Below are positions 1-13,300 of a DNA stretch of 64,000 bases, one piece after another (the stretch's first letter is position 1; every line of letters begins with the position of its first letter). The translations under genes were made by a program, and so were the position numbers. The notes beneath the pieces are model-generated. The model did not search any database. It was not told the origin of the DNA and worked only from the letters and a program-made list of their open reading frames with translations. The stretch is from Dipteris shenzhenensis. Its lineage: Eukaryota; Polypodiophyta; Polypodiopsida; Gleicheniales. The stretch is taken from assembly GCA_047967505.1 (NCBI GenBank), contig CM106540.1; one strand, 5' to 3'.

Positions 1-645
1 CATAGAGAAGTCTACTCCACATGTGGGTTCCTTCAAAAGCCATCCCATTATGTTCTCACCATTCCCAAAGATTCACGTAAGGAATTTTGTATACAATAGG
101 CATTGCTATAATACTTTTCATATTTCTAAGTGAAACTATGTTTTCTTTCGATCCATTTTTGCCATATTTGTGTATAGTTAGAAAGTTTTTTTTTCCTTTG
201 CTCAGATGCTCGAAAGATTTCCCTCAGAAAATGCTCATCCTCTGAGTGAAGGGACTGACAATGATTAGGAACTAGTTAGAAAAATTTGAGCATGGCTTTG
301 ATTGGCAACTTGGAGAATTGTCTCTCCTCTAAGGCAATCTAATCTATGCTAAACTATGCTAAACCAACCATCGAAGTGAAGAAAAGCAATAAATAATTTC
401 TTTTTTTGTGTTCATTTTAATGTGCTGGGGTTTAGGAGGCTTAAATATGCAAAAGAAGGGTTTTTGATGTAGAGGCTAAACCTGCATGTGAGAGAAATGA
501 AGAACAAGTATCTAAAGAAAAGTTAACATTTTTCAATTTAAAAAATGAATATATATAAAAATATTATGTCATCTTCAAAACAAACCATAAATTCACTCTT
601 TTATAAATTTTTAAAAGTATAATATAAAACATGTAGATATATAAA
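1..645. other. AT-rich stretch, no gene recognised
   Basis: Ordinary AT-rich sequence with stops in all frames. I see no repeat, TE terminus or coding signature before the (CT)n block begins. Confidence 0.5.
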
Positions 646-966
646 GCTCTCTCTTTCCTCTGAACTTTCTCTCTCTCTCTCTCTCTCTCTTTCGACTCCT
701 AATTCTCTTTGTAGCCATAGTCAAGACACCTCATTCTCTCTCTTAATCTCTCTTCTCTCTCTCTGACAACTCTTATGTGTTTCCCTCTCTGTCCTCATCC
801 CACTCATTCTCTCTCTTATTTTATCTCAAGTCTCTCTTTCTCTCCCTCCCATGGCGGCTACGATTTATCATTCTCTCTGTTCATCTCTCTCTCTCTCTCC
901 CTAGGATTTGTAATTATTTCTCTCTCTCTCTGTCTCCACCTCTCTCCTCTCTCTCTCTCTCTCCTG

Positions 967-998
<32 letters not shown>

Positions 999-1397
999 TT
1001 CTCTCTCTTAGCCTCTCTACCTCCCTACCTCTATCCTCTTGGCCGCTAGGATTGGTCATTCTTTCGCTCTCTATGTCTCTCTCTCTCTCTGAATTCTCTC
1101 TCTTAATCTCTCCCAGCCTTCCTCCCTCCCTCCCTCCCTCCCTCTCTCCCTTTCTCTCTCTCCTCTGTCCCTCTTCTCACTCTTAATCTCTCTTTCTCTC
1201 CCTCCCCTCTTCTCTCTCATTTTTCATTCTCTCTCTCTCTCTCTCTCCCTCCCTCCCTCCCTCCCTCCCTTGGCGGCCACGGTTGCGAGAAGTCTCATTC
1301 TCTCTCTCTCTACCTCCCTCTCTTGGTGGCCACGACCTCTAAAAGTTTCATTCTCTCTCCCTCTCTCTCTCCCTAAGTCTCCCTCCTCTCTTCTCTC

Positions 1398-1440
<43 letters not shown>

Positions 1441-2630
1441 CGTCCCTCCCTACTCTCTCCCTCCCTCCGGTGACCACGGCTACTAGAAGTACCTCTCTCT
1501 CTTTCTCTCTCTCTCCCTCTCTCTCCCTCTCTCTTTCTCTCTCCCTAAGTCTCCCTCCTCTCTTCTCTCTTTCTCTCTCTCTCTCTCCCTCTCCCTCCCT
1601 ACTCTCTCCCTCCCTCTAGCATAGAAGTTTCATTCCCTCTCTCTCCCTCTCTCTCTTTCTCTCTCTCTCTCCGTCTCTCTCCCTCTCTCTCTTTCTCTCT
1701 CCCTAAGTCTCCCTCCTCTCTTCTCTCTCTCTCTCTTCCTCTCCCTCCCTACTCTCTCCCTCCCTCTAGCAGCCACGGCCGCTAGGAGACTCTCTTCTCT
1801 CTCTCAATCTCTCTCTCCCTCTCTCAGATCTCTCTTTCTTTCCCTCCCTACTCTTCTCTCTCATTGCCGCCAAGAGACTCTCTTCTCTCTCTCCCTCTCT
1901 CAACTCTCTCTTTCTTTCCCTCCCTACTCTTCTCTCTCATTTATGGAGCCCCTCTTCTCTCTCTGAATCTCTTGTCTCTCTCCCTCTCTCTCTTTCTCTC
2001 CCTCCCTACTCTTTTCTCTCATTTCTCATTCTCTCTCTCCCTTTGGCGGCCACGGCCGTGAAGAGCCCCTCTTCTCTCTCTTAATTTCTCTCTTTCCCTC
2101 TCTCCTCTCTGCCACATTTCATTCTCTTAAACTTCTCTCTCTCTCCCTCTCTCTCCCTCTCTCTCTTTCTCTCTCTCTCCCTCTCTCTCCCTACTCTCTC
2201 CCTCCCTCTAGCAGCTACGGCCACCAGGAGAGCCTCTTCTCTCTCTTAATCTCTCTCTTCTCTCTCCTCTCTCTCTTTCTTTCCCTCCCTACTCTTCTCT
2301 CTCATTTAAGGAGCCCCTCTTCTCTCTCTGAATCTCTCTCTCTCTCTCTCTCCCTCTCTCCTCTCTCTCTTTCTCTCCCTCCCTACTCCTCTCTCATTTC
2401 TCATTCTCTCTCTCATTTCTCAAATTTACAAACTCAAATATAAATAAGAAACTAATTAAAATAGAACTCAAAAACTCAAATAAGAAACTAATTTAAAAAG
2501 AATTGTAATGCCTTCTAAAAAACCCCCCTCCTCTAGCTGCCACGGCCGCCAAGAGTTTTCTCTCTCTCCCTCTACCCCTCTTCTCTCTCTTAATCTCTCT
2601 CTCTCTTTCTCTCTTTCTCTCTCTCTCTCA

Positions 2631-2695
<65 letters not shown>

Positions 2696-2815
2696 CTACT
2701 TTCTCTCCCTCCTTTCTTTTCTCTCTTAATCTCGTGCTATCTCTCTCACACTCTCTCTCTCTCTCCTCTCTCTCTCTCTAGCTCTCTCTTTCTCTCTATC
2801 TCTCTTTTCAAATTT
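646..2815 (+). repeat. Polypyrimidine (CT)n block 1 with degenerate GC palindromes
   Basis: The plus strand is almost entirely C and T (CTCTCT, CCCT, TTTCTC runs), interrupted about every 100-150 bases by a short GC-rich motif related to GGCGGCCACGGCCGC followed by CAAGAG or TAGGAG (for example near 1270, 1765, 2043 and 2538). It is the more decayed of two such blocks; the other lies at 3490-6335. Open frames here encode only Ser/Leu/Pro low complexity and are not credible genes. The strand asymmetry could favour triplex (H-DNA) structure; that is inference. Confidence 0.85.
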
Positions 2816-3135
2816 AGAACACAAATTTCAATAAGAAATTAATTGAAATAGAACTCAAAAACTTTAACAAGAAACTAATTGAAAAAGAATTGTAAGTAAA
2901 GAAAAAGAATTACAAGACGAATTTTAAGAAAAAGAATAACAAGAAACTAATTGAAAAAGAATTGTAAGTAAAGAAAAAGAATTACAAGACGAATGAAAAA
3001 GAATGCAAGTACCTGGAAAAAGTAAAAAAAGTAAGGCTCCGCTTATCCTTTCTCTTCCACTCTTGGTTGCTTCAATGAAATGAGGAGAGAATGAGAATGA
3101 ATGAATGGAAGAAGAGTATATATAAGAAAAACTAG
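2816..3135. repeat. AT-rich linker 1 with 72-bp-spaced direct repeat and TATA-like box
   Basis: A 54-base unit starting AAGAAACTAATTG occurs at 2869-2922 and again at 2941-2994. The block then has a GTACCTGGAAAAAGT stretch near 3010 and a TATA-like TATATATAAG at 3117-3126. The same series of landmarks recurs at 6336-6560, so this linker belongs to a duplicated module. On the minus strand the CCAG|GTACTTG string resembles a splice donor, but no exon could be assigned. Confidence 0.6.
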
Positions 3136-3182
3136 CCCACTCCTCCCATGCATAAATTTGAATTTTTAAAAAAGAGAGGGAA

Positions 3183-3480
3183 ATTTGAATTCATTATAAA
3201 TTTAAATTCAAATTTGTGTTCAACATTCTTCTTGATACTTTCTTCTCGTACGTTCCTTTCGAATTCAAATTTGTGTTCAACATTGTTTTTGATACTTTCT
3301 TCTTGTAAGTTTCTTTCATTCTTCTCATAAGTCAAATCTTATTTGTCGCTCTTGCTCGTGATAGTTCTACTCTTAGTTGTAAGAATTCAAATTTGTGTTC
3401 AACATTCTTCTTGATACTTTCTTCTCGCAAGTCCCTTTCATTCTTTTCCTAAGTCAAATCTTATTTGTCACTCTTGTAAG
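3183..3480. repeat. Three direct repeats of ~50 bp
   Basis: The unit beginning AATTCAAATTTGTGTTCAAC and continuing into a TTCTT-rich tail occurs at about 3205, 3262 and 3384. Spacing is irregular (57 and 122 bases). Open frames on either strand simply translate the repeat, so none is called as a gene. Confidence 0.75.
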
Positions 3481-3489
3481 AATTCGACC

Positions 3490-3885
3490 TCTCTCCCTCT
3501 ACTCCTCTCCTCTTCTCTATGTAGTGGGCTCTCTCTCTCTCTAATGGAGCTCTCTCTCAATGCGATGGAGCTCCCTCTCTAGTTGCATATCTCTCTCTCT
3601 CTAGCCCCATACCTTCCCAACCTTCCTCTAGTTGCGTACCTTCCTCTCTCCCTCAAGTCTTCTCCTCTCTCCTCTCTCTCTAGTTGCTTACCTTCCCCTC
3701 TCCCTAAAGTCTTCTCATCTCTCTTCTCTCTCTACTAGTGTTTCCCTCTCCATCACGTCTTCTCACCCCTCTCCCTTCCTCACTCCTCTCCCTCCATTAC
3801 TCCTCTAACTCTCCTCTCATCTCTGGGGGCCGCGGCCCCCAGGAGTCCTCTCTCTCTCTTCCTTCTCGCTCTCTCCTCCCCTCCC

Positions 3886-3920
<35 letters not shown>

Positions 3921-4826
3921 CCTTCCCTCCCTCCCCTCACTCCTCTCTCTCTCTCCCCTCCCTTTTTCTCACTCCTCTCACCCTAGCGCCGCGGCCACTA
4001 GGACCCCCCCCCTCTCTCTCTCTCTCCCTCCCCTCCCTCTCCTCACTCCTCTCACCCCCTCTTTCTCTCTCTCTCTCCCTCCCCTCCCTCTCACCCTGGC
4101 AGCCATGGCCACCACGACCCCCCCTCTCTCTCTCTCTCCCTCCCCTCCCTCTCACCTCCCCTCCCTCTCACTCGGGGTCACGGCTGCCAGGAACCCCCCC
4201 TCTCTCTCTCTCTCCCTCCCCTCCCTCCTCTCCCCTCCCTCTCACCCTGGCGGTCGCGGCCGCCAGCACCCCCCCCTCACTCTCTCTCTCGCTTTCTCTC
4301 TCCCTCCCCTCCCTCCTCTCTCTCTCCATCCTCTCTCTCTCACCCTGGCAGCCGCGGCCGCCAGGACACCCCCTCTCCCTCCCTCCCTCCCTCTGTCTCT
4401 CTCTCCCTCCCCTCCCTCTCCTCACTCCTCTCACCCCCTCTCTCTCTCTCTCCCTCCCCTCCCTCTCACCTTGGTGGCCATGGCCGCCAGGACCCCCCCT
4501 CTCTCTCTCTCTCCATCCCCTCCCTCTCACCTCCCCTCCCTCTCACCTGGCGGCCGCGGTTGCCAGGAGCCCCCCCTATCTCTCTCTCTCTCTCCCTCCC
4601 CTCCCTCCTCTCCCCTCTCTCTCCCTCCCCTCCATCCTCTCCCCTCCCTCTCACCCTGGTGGCCGTGGCCGCCAGGACCCCACCCCTCACACTCTCTCTC
4701 ACTTTCTCTCTCCCTCTCCTCCCTCCTCTCTCTCTCACCCTGGCAGCCACGGCCGCCAGGACCCTCCCCTCTCCCTTCCTCCCCTCCCTCCTCTCTCTCT
4801 CACCTTGGCGGTCGCGGCCGCCAGGA

Positions 4827-4864
<38 letters not shown>

Positions 4865-6335
4865 CCCTCCCTCCTCTCTCTCTCCCTCCTCTCTCTATCA
4901 CCCTGGCGAGCCCCCCCTCTCCTTCCCTCCCCTCCCTCCCCTCCCTCCTCTCTCTCTCACCTTGGTGGCCGCAGCCGCTAGGACCCCCCTCTCTCTCTCT
5001 CTCTTGCTCTCTCTCTCTCTTGCTCTCTCTCTCCCTCCCCTCCCTCCTCTCTCTCTCCCTCCTCTCTCTGTCACCCTGGAGGGCCCCCCTTCTCCCTCCC
5101 TCCCCTCCCTCCTCTTTCTCTCACCCTAGTAGCCGTGGCCGCCAGGACCCCGCCTCTCTCTCTCTCTCACTCTCTCTCTCCCTCCTCTCCCTCCTCTCTC
5201 TCTCCCTCCTCTCTCTGTCACTCTGGTGGCTGCGGCCGCTAGGACCCCGCCCCTCTCCCTCCCTCCCGTCCCTCCCGTCCCTCCTCTCTCTCTCACCCTG
5301 GTGGCCTCGGCCACTAGGACCCCCCCTCTCGACCCCACCTCCCTCGCTCCCTCCTACCCCGCCGTCCTCGCTCCCCCTACCCCGCCGCCCCCGCTCCCTC
5401 CTACCCCACCACCCCCCGCTCCCTCCCCTCCCTCCTCCCTCCCCTCCCTCCCCTCCCTCCTCTCTCTCTCTCCCTCCCTCCTGCCTCCCTCCCCTCCCTC
5501 CCATCCTGGCGGCCATGGCCGCCAGGAACCCCCCCTCTCCCTCCCTTCCGTCCCTCCCCTCCCTCCTCTCTCTCTCACCCTGGTGGCCTCGGTCGCTAGG
5601 ACCCCCCCTCTCAACCCCGCCGCCCCTGCTCCCCCCTACCCCGCCGCCCCCCACTCCCCCTACCCCGCCGCCCCCGCTCCCCCTACCCCACCGCCCCCCA
5701 CTCCCTCCCGTCCCTCCTCTCTCCTCCCTTCCCCTAGCGACCGCCGCGGCCGCCAGGATCCCCCCTCCCTCCTCCCTCCCCTCCCTCCCCTCCCTCCCTC
5801 TCGCCTCCCTCCCCTCCCTCCGCTCCCTCCCCCTAGTGACCGCCATGGCTGCCAGGATCCCCCCTTCCTCCCCTCCCTCCCCTCCCTCCCCTCCCTCCCT
5901 CCTGCCTCCCTCCCCTCCCTCCCCCTGGCGGCCGCCGCAGTCGCCAGGATCCCCCCTCCCTCCCCTCCCTCCTCTCCCTCCCTCCTGCCTCCCTCCCCTC
6001 CTTCCTCCCTCCCCTCCCTCCCCCTGGTGGCCGCCGTGGCCGCCAGGATCCCCCCCTACTCCCCCGCTCCTCCCTCCCTCTTCCTCCCTCCTCCTACCTC
6101 CCTTCCTCTCTCCCCCTCGCTCCGCTCCTCCCTCCCTCTCTCCCTCCCTCCCTCCCTCCCCTCTTCTGTCGCTCCTCCCTCCCTCCTTGGCTCCTCCCTC
6201 CCTCCTTTCCTCCCTCTCATTCCCCTCCACTTCCCTCTTCCTCTTGGAGGCTGTGGCCTCCAAGCTTCTCTCCTTCTCTCTAAACTTTCTCTCTCTCTCT
6301 CTAGTTCCTCTCTCTCTTTCTTTCTTTCTCTCTCT
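3490..6335 (+). repeat. Polypyrimidine block 2: minisatellite with GGCGGCCGCGGCCGCC-type palindromes
   Basis: About twenty units of roughly 60-125 bases consist of a CT/CCT tract followed by a near-palindrome of the form CACCCTGGCGGCCGCGGC plus CGCCAGGAC and a C run (clear cases near 4240, 4345, 4545, 4655, 4740, 4800, 5500, 5735, 5930 and 6030). The units are better preserved than in block 1. One frame stays open for 752 codons (4105-6363), but its composition is only Ser/Pro/Leu with repeated A-A-A-R-T-P. I treat it as a by-product of the repeat. Confidence 0.9.
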
Positions 6336-6560
6336 TCAAAATTTTTTAAAAAAATCTAGATAAAGAATTAATCAAAAAAATTTACAAGTACCTGGAAAAA
6401 GTTTGTAAGTTTGCTCTTTCTTGCTTTCTTGCTCTTCCTTCCTTGCTTTCTTGCTCGTCCTTGCTTTCTTGCTTTCTTGCTTTTTTGCTTCAATGAATGA
6501 AATGAGGGGAGAATGAATGAAGAAGGAAGACTATATATAAGAAAAATTAGGTTTTCCTCC
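6336..6560. repeat. AT-rich linker 2 with TATA-like box (paralogue of 2816-3135)
   Basis: It carries the same ordered landmarks as linker 1: an AATTAATC..ACAAGTACCTGGAAAAAGT segment, a TTGCT-rich stretch, GAATGAATGA, then TATATATAAG near 6533. The match implies that block plus linker was duplicated as a unit. No transcript or protein is evident. Confidence 0.6.
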
Positions 6561-7115
6561 TCCTCTCCTATTGGCTTTCCATTCCTCCCCTCTCTCCTAT
6601 TGACTTTTCATTTCTCCCCTCTCCCATTGGCTCCCATTACTCCCCCTCTCCCATTGGACCCCCATCCCTCATCCCAATCTTCCATTGGCCCTCCCCCCAT
6701 CCATTTCTTCTTCCTCCCCCATTGCCACCACTCCCATCCCACATTTCCACCACGTCCCATACTCCTCCCAGTTCCCAAAATCCCATATTTTCCCATCTCA
6801 CCCTCCTCTTTTTCATCCCCTATTAACTCCCCTCACTCATTTCACTCCCTTATTATCCTACTCCCCTATTACCTCCCCCTCTCCCATTCCATTCTTCCCT
6901 CCCCACTCTCACTTCCACTTCCCATTACTCACTTGCCATTTGAAAACTATTAATATATTATTATACTATTTTTTATACTTATTATCATACACCCCTATTA
7001 CTTCCCCTCTCCCATTCCACTCCTCCCTCCTCACTCCCACTTCCACTTCCCATTACTCACTTGCTATACACATTTGCAAACTATTAATATATTATTATAT
7101 GATTTTTTATACTAT
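6550..7115 (+). repeat. CCATTGG-rich pyrimidine repeats and ~125-bp tandem duplication
   Basis: Between 6555 and 6760 a ~30-35-base unit with CTCTCCCATTGG recurs several times. From about 6835 to 7115 a longer unit (pyrimidine tract, then CCATTACTCACTTGC and ACTATTAATATATTATTATA) occurs twice in tandem. CCATTGG looks like a CCAAT box, but its regular recurrence points to repeat structure rather than a promoter. Confidence 0.6.
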
Positions 7116-7386
7116 TTGCAAACTTATATGTGGGCAAAATCACAGGTGTCAAAGCGATCCTATTGTGGTCATACAACAACTGTGCTTTTATTCAAGGGCA
7201 TATTTACAAGGGCATATTTATCGTCATCAACAAGCTTATTTCAGCTTTTATTTTGACACAATACTCAAGGTATGAAGTGCATAATTTGTGGACTAGGTGT
7301 TTACTTCGTTGTATCAAAATTGTTTGCCACACACATACACATATACACATACCGAGAATTCTCTAATATTATCACATCTACATTTC
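7116..7386. other. Transition to satellite, no gene recognised
   Basis: Non-repetitive AT-rich sequence with a short (CA)n-like run near 7330. Short frames here have no recognisable product. Confidence 0.4.
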
Positions 7387-10300
7387 TCCAATGGGCACAA
7401 AACTTTGTGCACGCCTCAACCTAGGTCATATTGACTTGCATACAAAGTGGTGCACCCATGCCATAAGTACTTGTTCGGATAACACACCTACAAATGTATT
7501 TTATGACGATTGTGCAAAACACTAGGAACAAAATGGTGTATAATGTGTGATCGACTATGCAAAGCATATCCAATGGACACAAGACTTTTCACGTTCCTCA
7601 ACCTAGGTAGTATTGACTTGTGTGCAAAGTGGCATCCCCATCCGATAAGTACTTGTTTGAAAAATACACCTAGGATCATGTTTTTTGACGGTTCTACATG
7701 ACACCAAGGCAAAAACGGTATTTAATACTCAATCTACCATGTAAAGCATATCCGATGGGTACAATACTTTGCAGGTGCCTCAAAAGCGGTGGTATGGTGC
7801 TCCATGCAAATTGGAATGCCCATTCAATAAGTACTTGGTATGATAATACACCTAAGAGCATGCTCTTTGACAAATGTGCATAACACTAGGGGGGAAATGG
7901 TGTATAATGTGTGATCCCCCATGAAAAGCATAACCGATAGACACAATACTGTGCTTGCACATCAACCTAGTTGAAATTGACTTTCTTGCAAAGTGGCTCC
8001 CCCATTTGACAAGTACTTTTTAGAATATCACACCTAGGACCATGTTTTTTATTGGTTGTTGTCCATGACACTAAGGCAAAAACGTTGTTTTATGCTTAAT
8101 CGACAATGCAACGCATATCCGATCGTCATAATACTTTGCACACATCTCAACCTAGGTATTATTGACTTACATGCAAAGTGGCATGCCCATCCCATAAGTA
8201 CTTAGTCGAATAACACATCTAGGACCGTGTTTTTTGACGGTTGTGCATAACACTAAGGCCAAAACAGTGTTTAATGCTTGTTCGACAATGCAAAGCATAT
8301 CCAATGGGCACAATACTTTGCATGAGTCTCAACAATTGTGGTATTGCATTGCATGCAAAGTGGTACACCCATCTGATAAGCAGTTGGTCGGATAACACAC
8401 CTAAAAGCATGTTTTTTTATGGTTGTGCATGACATTGAGGCACAAACAGAGTTTGATATACCATGCAAAGTACATCTGATGGGCACAATAATTTGCACCC
8501 ACGTCAACCTAGGAGTTATTGAGTTGCATGAAAAGTGGCATGTCGGTTAGATAAGTACTTGATCCGATAACACACCTAGGACCGTGTTTTTTTACAAATG
8601 TGCTTGACACTAAGGCAAAAACGGTGTTTTATGCTTGATCGACAATGCAAAGCACATCCGATGGGCACAATACTTTGCACACACCTTCAACTAGGTGGAA
8701 TTGACTTACATGCAAAGTGGCACACCCATCCCATAAGTGCTTGACCGGATAACATACCTAGCAGCGTGTTTTCTAACGGATGTGCATGACACGAGCAAAA
8801 ATAGTATTTAATGCTCGATCGACCATGGAAAGGATATCCGATGGGCACAAAACTTTTCCTACACCTCAACCTAGGTGGTATATAAATATTCTTAAAGAGG
8901 CACACCCATCCGATAAGTACTTGGTCAGATAACACACCTAAAGTCATGTTTTTTTGCGGATGTGCATATCACTAGGGAAAAAACGGTGTATAATGCGTGA
9001 TCGACTATGCAAAGCATATCCGATGCTGAAAATACTTTGCACGCACCTCAATGTAGTTGAAATAGACTTATGTGCAAAGTGGAGCCCCCATCCGATAACT
9101 ACTTGTTTGAATAACACACCTAGGACCGTGTTTTTTTATGGTTGTGCATGATACTAAGGCAAAAACGGTGTTTTATGCTTGATCGACAATGCAAAGCATA
9201 TTCGATGGGCACAATACTTTGCACACATCTTAAATTAGGTGGAATTGACTTACATGCAAACTGGCATTCCTATCGCATAAGTAGTTGATCGGATAACACA
9301 CCTAGCAGTGTGTTTTTTTACGGATGTGCATGACACTAAGGAAAAAATGGTATATAATGCTTGATCGACCATGCAAAGGATATCTGATGGGCACAACACT
9401 TTTCATATGCCTCAACCTAGGTGGTATTGAAATGTTCTCAAAGAGGCACACCCATCCGATAAGTACTTGGTCAGATAACACACTTAATTTTGCCGATGTG
9501 CATATCACTACCGCAAAAATGTTGTATAATGCAATCGACCATGCAGAGCAGGATGGTGACAATACTTTGCATGCATCTCAAACTAGTTGAAACGGACCTT
9601 CGTGCAAACTGGAGCCCCCATCCGATAAGTACTTGTTTGACTAACACACCTAGGACTGTGTTTTTTTATGGTTGTGCATGACACTAAGGCAAAAACGGTG
9701 TTTTATGCTTGATCGACAATGCAAACCCTATCTGATGGGACAATACTTTTCACACACCTTCAACTAGGTGGAATTGACTTACATGCAAAGTGGCACACCC
9801 ATCTCATAAGTGCTTGATCGGATAACATGCCTAGCAGTGTGTTTTTTTATGGATGTGCATGACACTAAGGCAAAAATGGTATTTAATCCTCGATCGACCA
9901 TGCAAAGGATATCCGATGGACACAACATATCACTAGGGAAAAAACGATGTATAATGCGTGATTGGCCATGGAAAGCATATCCGATGGTCACAATACTTTG
10001 AACGCACGTCAACCTAGTTGAAAGATACTTGCGTGCAAAGTGGAGCCCCCATATAATAAGTACTTGTTTGAATAACACACCTAGGACCGTGTTTTTTTAT
10101 TATTGTGCATTACATTAAGGCAAAAACGGTGTTTTATGCTTGATCCACAATGCAAAGCATATCCGATGGGCACAATACTTTGCACACACCTTCAAATAGG
10201 TGGAATTGAGTTACATGCAAAGTGGCATTTCCATCGCATAAGTACTTGATCGGATAACACACCTAGCAGCGTGTTTTTTTACGAATGTGCATGACACTAA

Positions 10301-13300
10301 GACAAAAATTGTATTTAATGCTCGATTGACCATGCAAAGCATATCCGATGGGCACAATACTTTTCCTACGCCTTAACCTAGGTGGTATTGAAATGTTCTC
10401 AAACAAGCATACCCATCCGATAAGTACTTGGTCAGATAACATACCTAAGGGCGTGTTCTTTTGCGGATGTGCATATCAAGTGCTATGGGAAAAACGTTGT
10501 ATAATGCGTGATCGAACATGCAAAGCATATCCGATGGTGAAAATACTTTGCACACATCTCAACCTAGTTGAAAGAGACTTGCCTGCAAAGTGGAGCCCCC
10601 ATCCGATAAGTACTTGTTTGAATAACACACCTAGGACCGTGTTTTTTTATGGTTGTGCATGACAAGGCAAAAACGGTGTTTTATGCTTGATCGACAATTC
10701 AAAGCATATCCGATGGGCACAATACTTTGGACACACCTTCAACTAGGTGGAATTGACTAACTTGCAGAGTGGCACGCCCATCCCATAAGTGCTTGATCAG
10801 ATAACATACCTAGCAGCATGTTTTTTTCGGATGTGCATGACACTAGAGCAAAAGTAGTATTTAATGCTCGATCAACCATGCAAAGGATATCCGATGGGCA
10901 CAAAACTTTTCCTACGTCTCAACCTAAGTGGTATTGAAATGTTCTCAGAGAGACACACCCATCCGATAAGTACTTGGTCAGATAACACACCTAAGGGTGT
11001 GTGTTTCTGCGGATGTGCATATCAATAGGGGAAAAATGGTGTATAATGTGTGATCGGCCATGCAAAGCATATCTGATGGTGACAATACTTTGCACACACC
11101 TCAACCTAGTTGAAAGATACTTGCGTGCAAAGTGGAGCCCCCATCTCATAAGTACTTGTTTGAATACCGTGTTTTTTTCTGGTTGTGCATTACACTAAGG
11201 CAAAAATGGTGTTTTATGCTTGATTGACAATGCAAAGAAAATCCGATGGGCACAATACTTTGCACACACCTTCAATTAGGTGTAATGGACTTACATACAA
11301 AGTGGAATTCCCATCGCATAAATACTTGATCGGATAACACACCTAGCAGCGTGTTTTTTTACAGATGTGCATGACACTAGAGCAAAAATAGTATTTAATG
11401 CTCGATCGACCATGCAAAGGATATCCGATGGGCACAACAATTTTCCTATGCCTCAACCTAGGTGGTATTGAAATTTTCTCAAAGAGTCACACCCATCCGA
11501 TAAGTAGTTGGTCAGATAACACACCTAAGGGCGTGTTTTTTTGCGGATGGCATATCACTAGGGGAAAAACGGTGTATAATGCATGATCAGCCATGCAAAG
11601 CATATCCTATGGTGAAAATACTTTGCACACATCTCAACCTAGTTGAAACGGACTTGTGTGCAAAGTGGAGCCCCCATCCAATAAGTACTTGTTTGAATAA
11701 CACACCTTGGACCGTGTTTTTTTATGGTTGTGCAGGACACTAATGCAAAAACGGTGTTTTATGCTTGATCCACAATGCAAAGCATATCCGATGGGCACAA
11801 TACTTTGCACACACCTTCAACTAGGTGGAATTGACTTACATGAAAAGTGGCATTCCCATCCCATAAGTACTTGATCGGATAACACACCTAGCAGCGTGCT
11901 TTTTTACGGATGTGCATGACACTAGAGCAAAAATGGTATATAATGCTCAATCGACCATGCAAAGCATATCCGATGGGCACAATACTTTTCCTACACCTTA
12001 ACCTAGGTGGTATTGAAATGTTCTCAAAGAGGCACACCAATCCGATAAGTACTTGGTCAGATAACATACCTAACGGCGTGTTTTTTTGCCGATGTGCATA
12101 TCACTACCAGAAAAATGTTGTATAATGCGTAATTGACCATGCAGAGCATATCCGATGGTGACAATACTTTGCATGCATCTCAACCTAGTTGAAACGGACC
12201 TTCGTACAAACTGTAGCCCCCATCCGATAAGTACTTGTTTGATTAACACACCTAGGACCGTGTTTTTTTATGGTTGTGCATGACACTAAGGCAAAAACGG
12301 TGTTTTATGCTTGATCGACAATGAAAACCATATCCGATGGGCTCAATACTTTTCACACACCTTCAACTAGGTGGAATTGACTAACATGCAAAGTGGCAGG
12401 CCCATCCCATAAGTCCTTGATCAGATAACATACCTAGCAGTGTGTTTTTTTCGGATGTGCATGACACTAGAGCAAAAATAGTATTTAATGCTCAATCGAC
12501 CATGCAAAGGATATCTGATGGGCACAAAACTTTTTCTATGCCTCAACCTACATGGTATTGAAATGTTCTCAAAGAGGCACACCCATCCGATAAGTACTTG
12601 GTCAGATAACACACCTAAGGGCATGTTTTTTTGTGGATGTGCATATCACTAGGGGAAAAACGGTGTATAATACGTGATCCGCCATGCAAAGCATCTCTGA
12701 TGGTGACAATACTTTGCAGGCACCTCAGCCTAGTTGAAAGATACTTGCGTGCAAAGTGGAGCCCCCATCTGATAAGTACTTGTTTGAATAACACACCTAG
12801 GACCGTGTTTTTTTATGGTTGTGCATTACACTAAGGCAAAAACGGTGTTTTATGCTTGATCGACAATGCAAAGAAAATCCGATGGGCACAATACTTTGCA
12901 CACACCTTCAACTAGGTGGAATTGACTTACATGCAAAGTGGCATTCTTATCACATAAGTACTTGATCAGATAACACACCTAGCAGCGTGTTTTTTTATGG
13001 ATGTGCATGACACGAGCAAAAATAGTATTTAATGCTCGATCGACCATGCGAAGGATATCCGATGGGCACAACAGTTTTCCTACGCCTCAACCTAGGTGGT
13101 ATTGAAATGTTCTCTAAGAGGCACACCCATCCGATAAGTACTTGGTCAGATAACACACCTAAGGGCGTGTTTTTTTGCGGATGTGCATATCACTAGGGGA
13201 AAAACGGTATATAATGCATGATCGGCCATGCAAAGCATATCTGATGGTGACAATACTTTGTACACATCTCAACCTAGTTGAAAGAGACTTGCATGCAAAG

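Noticed and set aside
4105-6363. 752-codon open frame on the plus strand
   Set aside because: Pure Ser/Pro/Leu low complexity generated by the CT-tract minisatellite. No domain, and equally open frames exist on the other strand.
6600-6700. CCATTGG motifs as CCAAT-box promoter
   Set aside because: They recur with repeat-unit spacing and have no downstream gene.
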